64,000 nt of DNA from contig NW_004955404.1 in NCBI RefSeq assembly GCF_000276665.1, positions 35,300,025-35,364,024 on the forward strand, read 5' to 3'. The stretch is from Chinchilla lanigera (lineage: Eukaryota > Chordata > Mammalia > Rodentia > Chinchillidae). A model generated the notes under the pieces. It was not told where the DNA came from. It saw only the letters and a program-made list of their open reading frames with translations, and did no database searches. Shown piece after piece: positions 35,071 through 46,690 of this stretch. The first letter of the stretch is position 1. Each line of letters begins with the position of its first letter. A program made the position numbers and the translations under genes.

Positions 35071-36457
35071 CAAGGAAAATCTAGAAGTTATGTCCTATTT
35101 TTGATTTTATGAATCACAAACCTTCATAAGTTGCAGTTGTACTTTTGGGAAGGCATCCTTGAGTATAGCAATACATGTTTACCTGTAAATAATTAAGATA
35201 TATGACTACTTTGTGTTGATAAAAGCCAGAAAGCAGGGTAGTTACTAACAGCTAACATAAAGGATGTTTCACAAATATTGAAAATTTTCTGACCTTTGGT
35301 ATAGCTGCTCACTACATGAGCTTGTTCAGTTTGTGAAAATCCATATATTGGTGGTATAATTATACTTTTACTTTTCTATATGTATACATAAAGTGGAAAA
35401 TGTATATTGACAGAAACTGGCAAACACAGTCAATATAAGAACATTTCAAGGAAAATGGCAAATTAATTATACAGAATATTGCTGAATGATCAGTTCAAGT
35501 GAGATACAAGGAATACTGTCCAGTAATTACACCAACATCTATAGGGATTTTAGCTACAGCAGGTTCTTAAAATATGATAAAATTAAATAAAAATAAGCTT
35601 ACTGAGAAAACAATAAGAGATTAAGAAGAAATGACAAGGTGTATAGAAAAATGGTTGCATTTTACATAGGGCTAAAGCAGTAGTAATAGCTCTATATGAG
35701 ATATATAAAATTAGCTACTAGCACTGATGGGAAAGATCTGTGAAAAACATTAGAAGCTGAAAATATGGAAGAGTGACAGGGTAAAATGAACACAGTACCT
35801 TGAAGAGATGGAAATTTCACAGTCCAAAGTAAGCATTAAGTGTCATTTACCTTTGTTAGAAAGATATTTCTTACAGCTAGGGGCTGGGGAAGGAGCATGG
35901 AAAAAGAAGATGGAAGGCATAGAAAAAGAGCAAAACTGCAATTGGATGTTCAGGTGTCAGAGAAAACACGAGAACATTTCTGTATGATGACTTCTTAAGA
36001 GATTGCATAGGGGAAAGGGATAGAGACAGGTTGACGAAAACACAGTCTGAGCTAAGGAGTCATAGTAGTGGGGAAGTCGAGGTATTGACCTTATGACTAA
36101 ACAGGTAGAATGCAAGGGAGGGTCCCCAAAGCAGATAATGACAAGGAACTGAGAGAGAATGCCAGTAGGAATGTATTAGTCAAAGCCTTGAAAATGCTTT
36201 ACAATGATGCCAAGAATGGCAGTGGATAAAATAAAGACAATTATATTTCATGAGTAAGGTGTAGGTTACATGGCCCATTGATAAAAGCATTGAGAAGGGG
36301 AGACTTGACAGACCATAATACTTGTAGAGTGAAGCTCAGTTTTTCATTAAAGTATAGTGTATGTAAAGATCTGCACCAAATAGAAAGAGTTCTCTGTTTT
36401 ATTTCTAAGACTTTACAGCATCCAGAGAAGACTGTAAAATGTGGAGAAGTATGAAGA
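35071..36457. other. Unassigned DNA with a purine-rich strand, no gene seen
   Basis: From about 35600 to 36350 the plus strand is strongly biased to A and G. I recognise no family and no coding frame. It may be an old retroelement body. Confidence 0.5.
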
Positions 36458-36643
36458 ACACAAATTCAGGCCGAGCATAGTGGCTCATGCCTGTAACCCC
36501 AGCACTCAGGTGGTGGAGGCAGGAAATCATTGAAAGACCAACCTGGGCTACAAAGTGAGTGCAAGTCCAGCCTGAACTGCATAGCAAAGACAAAAACAAA
36601 CAAACAAACAAACAAACAAACAAAAAAACCCACACAAATTCAG
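36458..36643 (+). mobile_element. B1-like SINE with 12-bp target-site duplication
   Basis: Body 36470-36631: 'gccgagcatagtggctcatg' start, 'cctgtaaccccagcactca', the rodent B1 internal duplication ('cctgggctacaaagtgagtg' then 'cagcctgaactgcatag'), and a (CAAA)n tail. The flank acacaaattcag is exact at 36458-36469 and 36632-36643. The minus-strand frame at 36405-36635 is an artefact. Confidence 0.94.
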
Positions 36644-38588
36644 AGCTGAATGAAGTTAGTAGAAAAGTTAAACGTGGAGTAGTTTAATCAATGGGACATA
36701 TTCACAAAATAGTATGAACTCAAGCATTATAAGCTTGTTATGACAGGGAGGCCTCGGCTTAGGAGTAACTAGTGTACATATGCATGTGAGGCCAGATACA
36801 CTCTGTGGAGATATCTCCGAAAACACTATTGTATCTGCATGTTTGTTCCAAACATGAGAAGTTGTTGTTTTGCTTCTGTGTGATGAAGTTTTGATTGCAT
36901 TTGTGTATAGGTGAGAAAGAGGAAAGGGTGACTGAGAATAATGAAAAAAATTCATGTATTAACCTTTAATTGTAATATATACAGCCTTCATTGTATAGAT
37001 AGATTTTTGATATGATGCTTGGTGTTGGCTAGTGATTGAGCTCTGTCTCACAGTGCAAATGAATGGAATCTGAGATCAGAAAAAGACAGGAGTATTATTA
37101 GGACAACAGATATGCTAATTCCTAGTGGGGAAAGGTTTTCTCCTTGGGGTAAATTCTGTGATCAAAGAGAATAAAAATTTTCACTGTAACCAGCTCCACA
37201 TCTATATCCCCCACAGTATTCTGAAAAAGCAAAACATTTCAGCTATTTTCTAATATTTTTATTTTAAAAATACAAATGAATATTTAGACATATCTTCAAG
37301 GTATAAAAGCAAGAGACTAAGATTTGTAGTTATTTTCCATTAGAAACAAATGGGATAAATGACTATTTAAAATTTAAATATCTAATAAATTAGAATTTTT
37401 TCCTCTGCACTTCTTCAGTAGTGTACATCAGGCTGACAGTGAAAGGACACCCTTAATTCCTATATAATGCCATGGAGAGTGACATTTGCATGGAATGTGA
37501 AGTTCTGAGAACTAGCTATTAATTACTATGCTTCCTAAGATATTTTTAATTTAATATGAATTAGTAGATTTGTGTCAGATTCTTCTTTCTTTACAGGATA
37601 CAATATCATTTCCAACTTATCCCAGGCTTTAGCCTCCATCAAATTTCAAAGTGACCTTTTGTTGCTCTGGCATATATAAGATTATATCAATTATGAATCA
37701 TAATGTCTTATCAATCAAAATGTTACTCATCAGTCTGCTTTTCTGCTCTGATCAAATACATCCTCAAAAGTTAGAAGTCTATATTTAAAAACGTGTTATG
37801 TTTTATTCTCCTATCCCGGAGTACACTAAATTTCATTTTCACTAATGTTAATGGGAAACTTACATGTAGGTATCAAGCACAGAAAAATCTAAAAAAAGAT
37901 ATTAGAGACTTATCCTTAAAAATTTTTAAAAAGAGTAGAAAAGAGAAATGGCTCAGTAGATCTTTAATACATATAAGATTGAAAAGAATCATAAGTAAGG
38001 ATTTGGAGAAGGCATTTTTAATTTTATACCTATTTCCATTAGATTCAGCCTGGTACTTGGAGGTATCCGGTACCTCAGAACTGAAGCCAAACACTATATA
38101 TATATTCACTGTTTAGAGACTAAATGCTTAGATTCCAAACAGAATGGATCACACTGACAAGATGAGTGGTGGCCACACAAATGTTGGTATAGAAGTATAG
38201 CTCATGTAGAATTAAATGTGACATATTTGTGTTTATTTTGTTATTTAATTTAGTGCTTCTTGATGTCTGATGTACCCAGGAATACTTTGTAAGTTTTTTT
38301 TTTTTTAAAGACAAAAGATAAACAATCATTCCCATTCCACTGGTATATGTCTTGGACATCACAATGAAATTTAAGAATAATTGCTGTAAAGAAAATCCAT
38401 GTTATATAACTTCTCCATGGTTTGAATACAAAGAAATACCTTTTTCACAATTTAAATCACATATTTAATGTTGCAATATTAATTGTATCTCTTTCTCACA
38501 ACTGTTTTCAAACCAATTATGAATGCTATAATCAGTGGTACATCAGAATTCAGAGTATAGGGCACCAAAGCCACTATTATATTCTATC
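36644..38588. other. Unassigned DNA, no gene seen
   Basis: Open frames at 36668-36955 (minus), 37793-38116 (plus, 107 codons), 37873-38109 and 38120-38362 overlap on both strands and lack any recognisable domain. No confident repeat was found. Confidence 0.55.
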
Positions 38589-39222
38589 ATACTTAGTCAG
38601 TTTTCTGTTATTATCACAAAAATACCTCAGATAAGTAGTTTATTAAAGTAACACATTTGTTTTGGCTTACAGTTTGAGAGATTTCAGTCTATGTCTGGAC
38701 TGGTCCCACTGTTTTGGCTTTGAGGTGGCAGAACCTGGTGGGTGCACATGGAAGAGCAAAACAGCTTACCTCGTAGCTGGGAAGCAGAAGAGAGAGGAAG
38801 GGGACTGAGCCCCACTGTCCTCTGAAAGTATTTGCAGAGATACGCTTGGAAAACCTCACGACTTTCCCCTCAGCCTCAACTCTTTTTTTTTTTTTTTTTT
38901 TTTTGTAATTTTAAAGAGAGTAGTAAAAAAAAGAACAATAGCAAAACATACAAACAAAACAAAGCAAGAACATTAAAAATGATACAGGGTTTCAGAACAA
39001 AATGATAGGAATTAACAGTGGTTGTTATATTATATATTGTTATCTTCAATGAAGTTGCTCAGATTACGAGATGTAAGAATGGAAGATTGTTCAAACCATT
39101 AAAGAGATAATAATTAAAAAAAAAATTTAGAAAGGTACTACAACTTCTTAATAGTGCCGTGCTGGAAACGTAGCCTCTAGCTTAAGGGTCTCTGGAAGAC
39201 ATTTCAGATACAAACTACAGCA
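38589..39222 (-). mobile_element. ERVL-MaLR-type LTR, reverse, split by an L1 insertion
   Basis: The left part (38589-38882) reads backwards from the LTR 3' end ('tacttagtcagttttctgtt', 'ggcttacagtttgagag', 'tttgaggtggcagaacctgg', 'agctgggaagcagaag'). The right part (39128-39222) holds the reversed 5' end ('aatagtgccgtgctgg' ... 'agacatttcagatacaaactac'). An L1 3' end lies between them. Without it the LTR is about 390 bp, as usual for the family. Confidence 0.72.
38883..39127 (-). mobile_element. LINE-1 3' UTR insertion inside an LTR
   Basis: A run of about 22 T begins the insertion, followed by the same L1 3' UTR family as at 2112-2495: 'gatacagggtttcagaac', 'ggaattaacagtggttg', 'cattaaagagataataatt'. 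It interrupts the LTR, so it is younger than the LTR. I see no clean target-site duplication. Confidence 0.7.
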
Positions 39223-39369
39223 TCCTTTTGGGCTAGAATTCAAATCTTGGAGAAGGAGACTGTACGGTGAGAGAAACCAGTAACCCCCACCCTCTTTTGC
39301 CCCATTCCTTCTTATAACATCAAAGTGCACAAACATTATGGTTACTTATTGGAAACTCCTGAAGTGAGT

Positions 39370-39870
39370 TCCCAATTTCCTGCAGGTGTTATGGTACGTG
39401 GTTAAAAGAAAGAACAAGAGACAAGTAGCAGTGTGACAGGGATCTGGGACGGCCAGTGTTCATGGGGACAAAAGGCCACCAGAGAGCCAGAATTTTGGTA
39501 TTTATTGATCATATTTACATTGAGGAAAATGGTGAGGGGATTACAGCTGGGTGTGCTAGATAAGAGACTCAGCAGGCAAGGCTTGTAAAAGAGGAAACAA
39601 AGCATTCTTGCGAAAGGAACCGAGCAATGAGATTCAGGTTGTGGTTAATGAGTAACCTGTTTTGTAGCCAACTCTGGGAAGGAATTTTCTCTGGAGTCAT
39701 GCAGGCCTCAGTGGAGACGTTGTCTCATATCTTAGCCCCACAGTCTCAAGGCCGGCTTCTCTGGGCTCAGCTGTGGCCATTGGTTAGGAGTAATGCAAGT
39801 CCAACATGCCACCCACTTGCTTTTATGAAAACACTACACAGCCTTGGCTATAGTCACATTTGATTCTGAA
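39370..39870 (-). repeat. Possible LTR, family not recognised
   Basis: The stretch is less AT-rich than the neighbourhood and contains 'ggtatttattgatcatatttacattgagg' type sequence plus a GC-richer right half. This resembles a reversed retroviral-type LTR, but I cannot name the family or fix its ends. Open frames at 39402-39605 and 39627-39863 have no domain. Confidence 0.3.
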
Positions 39871-40347
39871 GGAGAGCAAGGCAGAGGTCTCCCCAGTTAC
39901 TGAATATTTATAGGGTGAATTTGGTATGGAGTCTGTCTTTAAATTCTATAGATATTTAAAACCTAATTAAAGTTGCAAATTAATGTTTCTTTAATTGAGT
40001 TAACTTTTTAAATTTCCTGCTAATATCCTACCACAGAGGAAGGCAATTTTCCACGTTCTCTTTCTTTAGAGTTATTTGTTGAGTCTATTGTGGATTGTAA
40101 AATTTAAGATAGGATAAATTCTTTTGTAATGTCTCATGATTGTTACTGTGATACTATGCCCGAAGCACAGAGTTTTGGTGATCTTAAATTTATATTTATG
40201 TGGCCACAGTGTTCCTAATTGCTTTCTTCTCAGATACACAGTTCCATTCCAGCAATCAGATACCACATACCTATTCTCAGAACTTATGTTAAACCCAATC
40301 TCTGAGATATAGCTCTGATATTTTATCCAAGTGTCATGGTTATTTTT
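39871..40347. other. Unassigned DNA, no gene seen
   Basis: No confident repeat or exon. Confidence 0.5.
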
Positions 40348-40480
40348 TCTCCATAGTTTTGTTTTGTTGGTTTTTTTTTTGGTTTTTCTCCGGTACCGGG
40401 AACCAAACTCACGACCTTGCGCTTCCAGGCAGGCGCTTTTGCCACTGAGCTAAATCCCCAGCCCCTCTCCATAGTTTTGT
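40348..40480 (-). mobile_element. ID-type SINE with perfect 15-bp target-site duplication
   Basis: Body 40363-40465 is a reversed ID SINE with T-rich tail, 'ctccggtaccgggaacc', 'cttccaggcaggcgctttt' and 'gctaaatccccagcccc'. The flank tctccatagttttgt is exact at 40348-40362 and 40466-40480. Confidence 0.95.
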
Positions 40481-40634
40481 GATATGCTCAACCACTACTG
40501 AAGCCAATTTATTTTTTTAACTACACTTTGCAATTATTAATAATGTCTTCTTGAATTCCTTGGTCCACTGTGTGCAATTTCAAAAGACTAGTGGTTAGCT
40601 AAGAATGAAATATTAATTAAAAAAAGGTATAGTT

Positions 40635-40795
40635 CTTTTTTTTTTTTTTTTGGTCTTTTTGAGACAGGATCTCACTACGCAGTTCAGGCTGGCCTTGAGA
40701 TCACTTTGTAGCCCAGGCTGGCCTTGAACTCGCAACAATCCTACTGCCTCATCCTCCCGAGTGCTGGGATTACAGGCGTATGCCACCTTACGACT
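40635..40795 (-). mobile_element. B1-like SINE, reverse orientation
   Basis: A T run of about 17 is followed by 'gagacaggatctcactacg', the duplicated 'caggctggccttgagatcac/caggctggccttgaactcg' part and 'gtgctgggattacaggcg'. Low divergence from the other B1 copies. The open frame at 40613-40825 is the SINE. Confidence 0.92.
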
Positions 40796-40799
40796 GTTA

Positions 40800-42665
40800 C
40801 ACATATGAAGAAATTTATATAACAAGATAATGATCTCTGGTGGCCTAAATGATTCATTTATCTATCAGAATTGTGTCAGTGTTCTGAGAATGGGACTTGA
40901 AGGACCAGAAATACATGATATGAGGTCTATAATAAATGTTAGATATTAGTGACATAGACCTGGTAAAAGGCTCTAGCCTAGGACAAGCGAGAAGCACTGG
41001 CAGAGCCATGCAGAGTGGATTTTATAATTTGAAGAAGCACCTTATGCAGTTCCTCCTGAGTAGAATTTGAGGCTGAAGTGTTATATATTGAACCTAAAGC
41101 CCAGGAACATACAAAAGGCAAGAATAGAAAACAGAGTTGAGGATGTATTCTAAAGTACAATTGAGGATTTATTCTATTAGCCAAAGTGGATCCTGAAGCA
41201 TTTGCTTACCTTTAGTCTTAAGAGGGACTTTTAGCCAGAGACAAGGTTAAACTGGGCCCTGAATTCTGCCCCTTACAGACATTTCTTGCATTACTGGTAA
41301 TTTTATTTCCTTCTTGTCTACTAAACTGTCTCCTTGCAGATACTACAAAGGGTTCTCAAAGTGTTTAGCTCATTGCTTTCTGTTCTTCTCTTTGCAGACT
41401 CTGATAGGACTCACTCACAATATTAATGATGAAAATCAATTTTCTCCCCTTGTGCCTTTCATTTAATTTCAAACCAACATCCTAATGTCCAAAGTACTTT
41501 TGTGTCTTATGTCCATTTTTTTTTTCTCTAGTAAATTCTGTGATCAGAGGTTTGCTTTTTTCATCTTTCCTTTCACCTCCTGCATAAATCATCTTTTTCT
41601 GTGCATCTGTGAGATGCTCTGTCATTTTTCTTTCAGTTCTTTCTTGCCCCAGAGCTTAGTGTTACATATCTAAAGACCAAGATTGAATCAGCAGAGCCTC
41701 ATAAGAATCAAAAGAAACAAGATCCCACAATTCCATGGACTTCCCTTTTCTATACATTGTTTTTATTACTTTTTGTTCTCTTAATCATAAGTCTACTAAC
41801 AGCCTCATTGCTATCACTCATAGAAGACAAGACAGCATTATCCTTTTAATTATTTGTGTCAATAGTTTATATGATAATTTTGTTTCTTTTACTTGTTCAT
41901 TTAAGAAAATATATTTATAAACTACAAAGCAAAATAAAAATGCTAAACCAAACACACCAAAAGACTTATTGTTCTGTTGAGTACAACTTAATGACAAGCT
42001 AGATCTAGAGCAATTTTTAAAAAGATTACTCTATTGAAATCTTTTACAGAATAGTAAAAGAAAGCTTCAGCATAAAAATGGTGTATCTTACTTGACTGGT
42101 ATGAGAATCTGTTTCTATAGATTTTAAGTTCATTGTTTCAGAAAATTAACAATATAAATGAAAACAAATATATTTTCTTCATTAAATTATTATACAGACA
42201 TCAATTTAAAAATAAATTACTTGTACAAATTTCACAGTAAGAGACAAATAATTAGTTAGTATAAATAGATGAATGCTTGAGTTTCAAAAATGATTTCAGG
42301 CAATATTAAGTAAAATTAATTTCAGTTAGCCTGAGTAAGAGTATTGTCACAAGAACCAAAAGAGACTAAAAAAAATGATGAATAGCTATTTATTGAGCTG
42401 AGGTTCTAGATATCTAGTAGAGTGAAGCAAGAATCAATGCAAGATAGGTTTTATTTAATATCTTCATTATGCTTGAAAATCGTAGTAACAAAAATGACAA
42501 AGAATTTTCAAGAATTGATTCATGAGATAAAGATTAAAATCACACAGTATTTATAGCTTTGTCAAAAATGACTTATGGGCAGTGATAAATATTTACAATG
42601 ACTGAAATTAATTGTTTTAGAAGGTAAAACTAGATACAACTAAGCTAATTTGTTTTCCAATTGTT
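40800..42665. other. Unassigned AT-rich DNA, no gene seen
   Basis: No supported gene. Short frames at 41485-41673 and 41735-41920 are T-rich and hydrophobic by composition only. Confidence 0.55.
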
Positions 42666-42669
42666 TTTG

Positions 42670-42900
42670 TTGCACATCTATTGAGCTTTTAATTTGTGCT
42701 AAGTGTTGTTCTAATGTGTTTCACTTATATTAGTTCATTCAGTCTTCAGGACAGTCCTGAGTTGGGTTAAATTGGGCACAACCATCTGTTATCACAAAGG
42801 AGGACACAGAATAGTAATAGTAATATTAAATTTTTCAGAGATGTCTCACACTTTGAATAAAATAGAGCTAGGATTTAAACCCAATCAAGCTTTCTTCAAC
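42670..42900 (+). repeat. MIR SINE
   Basis: A near full-length MIR: 'catctattgagcttttaattt' then 'gctaagtgttgttctaatg', 'ttagttcattcagtcttcagg', 'ttatcacaaaggaggacac', ending in 'gctaggatttaaacccaa'. The order is complete. Confidence 0.75.
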
Positions 42901-43002
42901 ATAAGGATAGCTAGCTAGTATTGTCTATCATTTCAAATTAGATTTCACAATAACTATAAAATATCTCCAGGAATTATTTGGTATAAGCTGTGGAAGATTT
43001 AA

Positions 43003-43262
43003 TACAGATGCTCCTAGACTTATGACATTTACATCTCTATAAACCCATTATAAATTGAAAATATCAAAAATGCATGTAATGCATCCAGCATACCATCAGA
43101 GGTTAGCAGCACAATATACTGTGGAGTGTTGATTGTTTTCTCTTGTGATCATGTGGCTACTAGCTGTAGCTCACTGGTGCAGTCCAGCATGTCAAGAGAT
43201 TTTTATATCCCACACATCACTAGTGCGTGAAAAGATAAAAATTCAAAGTAGATAGTATTCTT
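43003..43262. mobile_element. Tigger-like DNA transposon remnant
   Basis: It starts 'gctcctagacttatgac' and continues 'ataaacccattataaattgaa', then 'gctgtagctcactgg' and 'agtgcgtgaaaagat'. This follows a non-autonomous mariner/Tigger-type family shared by placental mammals, whose ends are inverted repeats based on a gacttatgatgg word. The right end is lost. There is no transposase. Confidence 0.5.
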
Positions 43263-43549
43263 ATTTTAATACTTCATAATTATTTTTCTCAAAGAAATAA
43301 CCTCTCACTGTGTAGCATTAATTGTTAAAAGGTGAGTTAAGAGTGTTTGTAGGGTCTACACAGTATATAACTTTAATAAAAATATAATATTAGACTTTGA
43401 ATAAATAAGGTCTTCCTACTTGGGGCACATATAAAATTGCATCAGGCATTCTGGGATATCCCAACTGGCTTCCTATTTATTCTAAATCACCTTGGTTATT
43501 TGATTTGATATACTTATCCAGCCCAAGTCCTGGGGAGAAGAAAGTTATG

Positions 43550-44170
43550 AAATTCTTATAGAATATTATTTTTAATTGAATGTGCCTTCTTAAAAGAGCA
43601 TTTTAATTGAGATTTAATAACCCTATAAAAGATAAATCTAGCTGCCAACTAATAAACAGTAATTAATTAGTTAATATCAATTAAATACTAAAAATATTAA
43701 TTTACATTTAATGTCTAACTATTGTAATTTGCAATAGCTATCTTATTAAATGCTAATTAAATTCCTAAATATTCCTACAAATTTAATGCATTAATAACAA
43801 GAATGTAAGTACATATTTACTGTATCTGCACTTCTGAGTTCATTACATGGCAATGAGATTTATCTCTTTTATTGTAATTAAATATACTAAGCAAACCTCA
43901 GTAACTTTTCCTAACACATACCATAACTGTTTTATTAATTTCAAATTAAATGCTCATTTAAGGTTTCTAATCTACAGCTGCTCCAAACAATTTTCTACAG
44001 GCAGAGCAAAGGTTATTATATGTTTAATTAAACTTTATTTTTTAAACTTTGGGTGGAAGCTTTCTAAATATGACTTCGACTTTCTCAGCACATTCAGTAC
44101 TGACCTTTCGATAACAATATTTATTAACACTTCCTCTGTATACTGTGTTTTTCCCAGTGCCAGCCTTGTA
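43550..44170. promoter_or_regulatory. Candidate conserved element, dense in homeodomain-type sites
   Basis: The block is repeat-free and holds many TAATTA or ATTA cores, including an 11-base taattaattag at 43660-43670 and further TAATTA words at 43754-43759 and 43875-43880. The right part is less AT-rich. The 114-codon frame at 43847-44191 shows no domain and I do not call it. An enhancer role is an inference from composition. Confidence 0.35.
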
Positions 44171-44559
44171 CCTTTGTTCTCCATCTACTAAGTCTAAAAC
44201 TATTCCTTTTTCTTTTTTCTCTGTTTAACACAAGGCAGCAAAGTTTTTCCCACCATTAAGAATAGAGCTTTTCATAGCATCCTCGTTAGTTATCTTTTGT
44301 TTCCATTAATTACCACTTTATTGTTGGGGAAACATTCCCAAAAGGATATTAAAAAAAAAAAAAAAAAAGAAGGATAACACAAAGAAAGAGGGAAAAGATC
44401 ATGTGATATCTGTAAGCAAAAGTGAGTCCAATTGGAAAGGCTGCAAGAGTAACAAGGCTCTGCCAAGGTTCCAGCCTCAGGATGATTTTTGAGTAGGAAA
44501 AAATATAGTCCTTGCATATATCAAATGATTTAGAGTCTTCAGTCCTTCCAGATATGATG

Positions 44560-45300
44560 GGAGATGTCATAAAGACAGGAGACTGCTGTGCAGCAAGGAA
44601 AGCACATTAGCTATTAACCTTCCCCCAGCCGATCAACTTTATTTTGCAATCTTCCCTCAGAACCATTAGAATACCCTGAAGAAATAACTTTCCAATTAAA
44701 AAGGATCTCAGAGAACAAAGCCATTTTATCTCTGACTCCTGGTGTTCTTTATTCCAATAATTTAAATTGGAATTGATTTTTCAATTTAGCTGTTGACTTG
44801 CTATGGACACACAGCTGAAAAGGCCGAATGGAATTGCATGGCTGAAATATTTGTCTTTGTGATGCACTTCTCATAAATTCACAGGAGTCCCCCCCCCCTT
44901 TCTAAAATGCATTTTCTTCTGCTGCCTTTGCCTTAGACAACAGCTTTTTAGCACAGCATGGGCAAACGAAGAAAACATGTCCACCATGACCTACAGGGTC
45001 TCATCCTCCACTCTTCATAGATCTATCTAATTGTTACATCTCCTGGAAAATAAATAAATCCAGTCTATCTGAAATGATAGGGTTGCTTAAAGTCCAGATG
45101 TTTATTTTTTTATAGAGATTTAAATTTTGACAAAAGAAAATTCTTTTGTCAGTATAGTTCACTTCAAAAATATGCTTTAATGGAGACTGAATGTCCCCAA
45201 GCTTCCTTTAATTATTATTAGCTAAAAATAATGGATTTTCAATTAACACAATAATTTTGAATTAAATACTCCAAACATTAAATTGTTCTTTATTACTCTT
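44560..45300. promoter_or_regulatory. Candidate conserved element with an inverted CCAAT pair
   Basis: No mobile element is visible across more than 700 bp. A perfect inverted repeat attccaat/attggaat (44751-44758 and 44766-44773, 7-base spacer) places two CCAAT words head to head. A C10 run lies at 44889-44898. This is the largest repeat-free stretch with enhancer-like texture in the window. Function is unproven. Confidence 0.35.
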
Positions 45301-46175
45301 TTATATTTTATATGAAAAGAACTCGAAATATCCAATTATCAAAGCAGTTGATTAGAGCCAGAACTTTCTTGTGCATTCACAATGCCAGTGGATTTCTCTC
45401 TGTGACCTTAGAAGAAACGCCACAGTCCTTGTTGTAGCCTCCTTCCTGTTTTCTCACCCTGTCACTCCAGCAGGTGTCTCTCCTTTCCTTTGTCTTTCAG
45501 GCTCAAACCTTGTTCTGAGATCAGTACTGATGTGAATAGCAGATATGGAAGGAAGCCCTGAGCTCACAATATTGTTTAATTTTTGCTAAATACCATATTG
45601 CTTATTACTCATATGCCCTTGAGGGCTTTGCTGCTCATTGTCTTTTATATGATTGTCTGAATGCATGATCTCAGACTGTCCTTGAATACCGGCACAACAA
45701 TCTCTTACACAATCAAGAGTAAAAGAGAACATGAAACCTGTTAGAATGTAAATGTCATGGTAACATGATCCTTAAAAGTATTACTTGCTACTCCATTTCT
45801 CATGCGAAAACAGTGCTTGGCATCTACTTGGTATTCAAAACTCTGCTGAATGTATGAATTATACTGTGGTTCCCATCTGACTTTTCTTCACTATAACCAG
45901 TTATAAATTAATACAGGGAAAGAAAATACTTGTAGTAAATATGACAAATGTACTTCTGTACTGACTGCTGAAACAAGTAGATATTAGTTACCACTACATA
46001 TTTTCCATACTAGTATGACAAGGTTTTGGCATTGGTCCTTCACCTCTGGGTATTGCATGATTTACACTTTAAATGCACCATGTTTAAAATAACATCAACA
46101 ACACATGGCAGCTTTGGTCACATGCCTAGCAGAAGAATGAGTTTCTCACCAACCAACATCTGAATACAGAAGATA
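45301..46175. other. Unassigned DNA, no gene seen
   Basis: Repeat-free to the eye and of mixed composition, continuing the block to its left. No open frame of interest. Confidence 0.5.
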
Positions 46176-46179
46176 TGTT

Positions 46180-46690
46180 TTTACAGCACTCATTCATTTA
46201 CAGTATCTACAGAGGCCTTTTGTGTGCTCCTCCCTGCCCTAAGCACTTGGGGCTATCCAGCAAATAAACATAACAGAAATGACTTAGCCCCATATAGCTT
46301 ACAGTCTAATCAGAGGAGACACATAAAAAACAAGCATAAAATAAAAGATGATATAAGAGATGAAAGACGATGGAGGTTAAAATGTGACTGAAGTAGCATA
46401 GTGGTGGAGGAGTGGAGAGGAAATGTCTGCAATGTAAAGGCCACTATTGAGAAAGGCTTGTTAAGAAAGGTGTGTGAGCAAAGCCTGGAGGCAGGTAAGC
46501 AAAAAGTCTTCCAGGAGGGATCAGAATGCAAAGGGCCCTAACCCAGGAGTGTGCATGAGAAAATTGGTAACGAGAAATCTATGTGGTTGGCACAGAATGA
46601 ATAAGACCAGGAGGAGTTTAGGTCAGAGTAGAACTGAAGCCAGATTCTGAAGGCCCTTGTAAGCCATTGTAGGGACTATAGCTTTTATCC
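46180..46690. repeat. Ancient mammalian interspersed repeat, family uncertain
   Basis: The sequence follows a widespread old repeat in order: 'cactcattcatttacagtat', 'ctgccctaagcacttgggg', 'agcttacagtctaatcagagg', 'tgcaaagggccctaaccc' and 'ggcccttgtaagccattgtagg'. I cannot name the family with confidence (the left end is L2-like). It has no coding part. Confidence 0.55.

Noticed and set aside
36597..36630. Regularly spaced (CAAA) units considered as a short repeat array
   Set aside because: It is the simple-repeat tail of a B1 SINE, not a CRISPR or satellite array.
37793..38116. 107-codon open frame, plus strand
   Set aside because: Lys/Ile-rich by composition only, with an antisense open frame across the same bases.
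43847..44191. 114-codon open frame, plus strand
   Set aside because: No domain, T-rich hydrophobic composition, and it lies in a block that looks like non-coding regulatory DNA.
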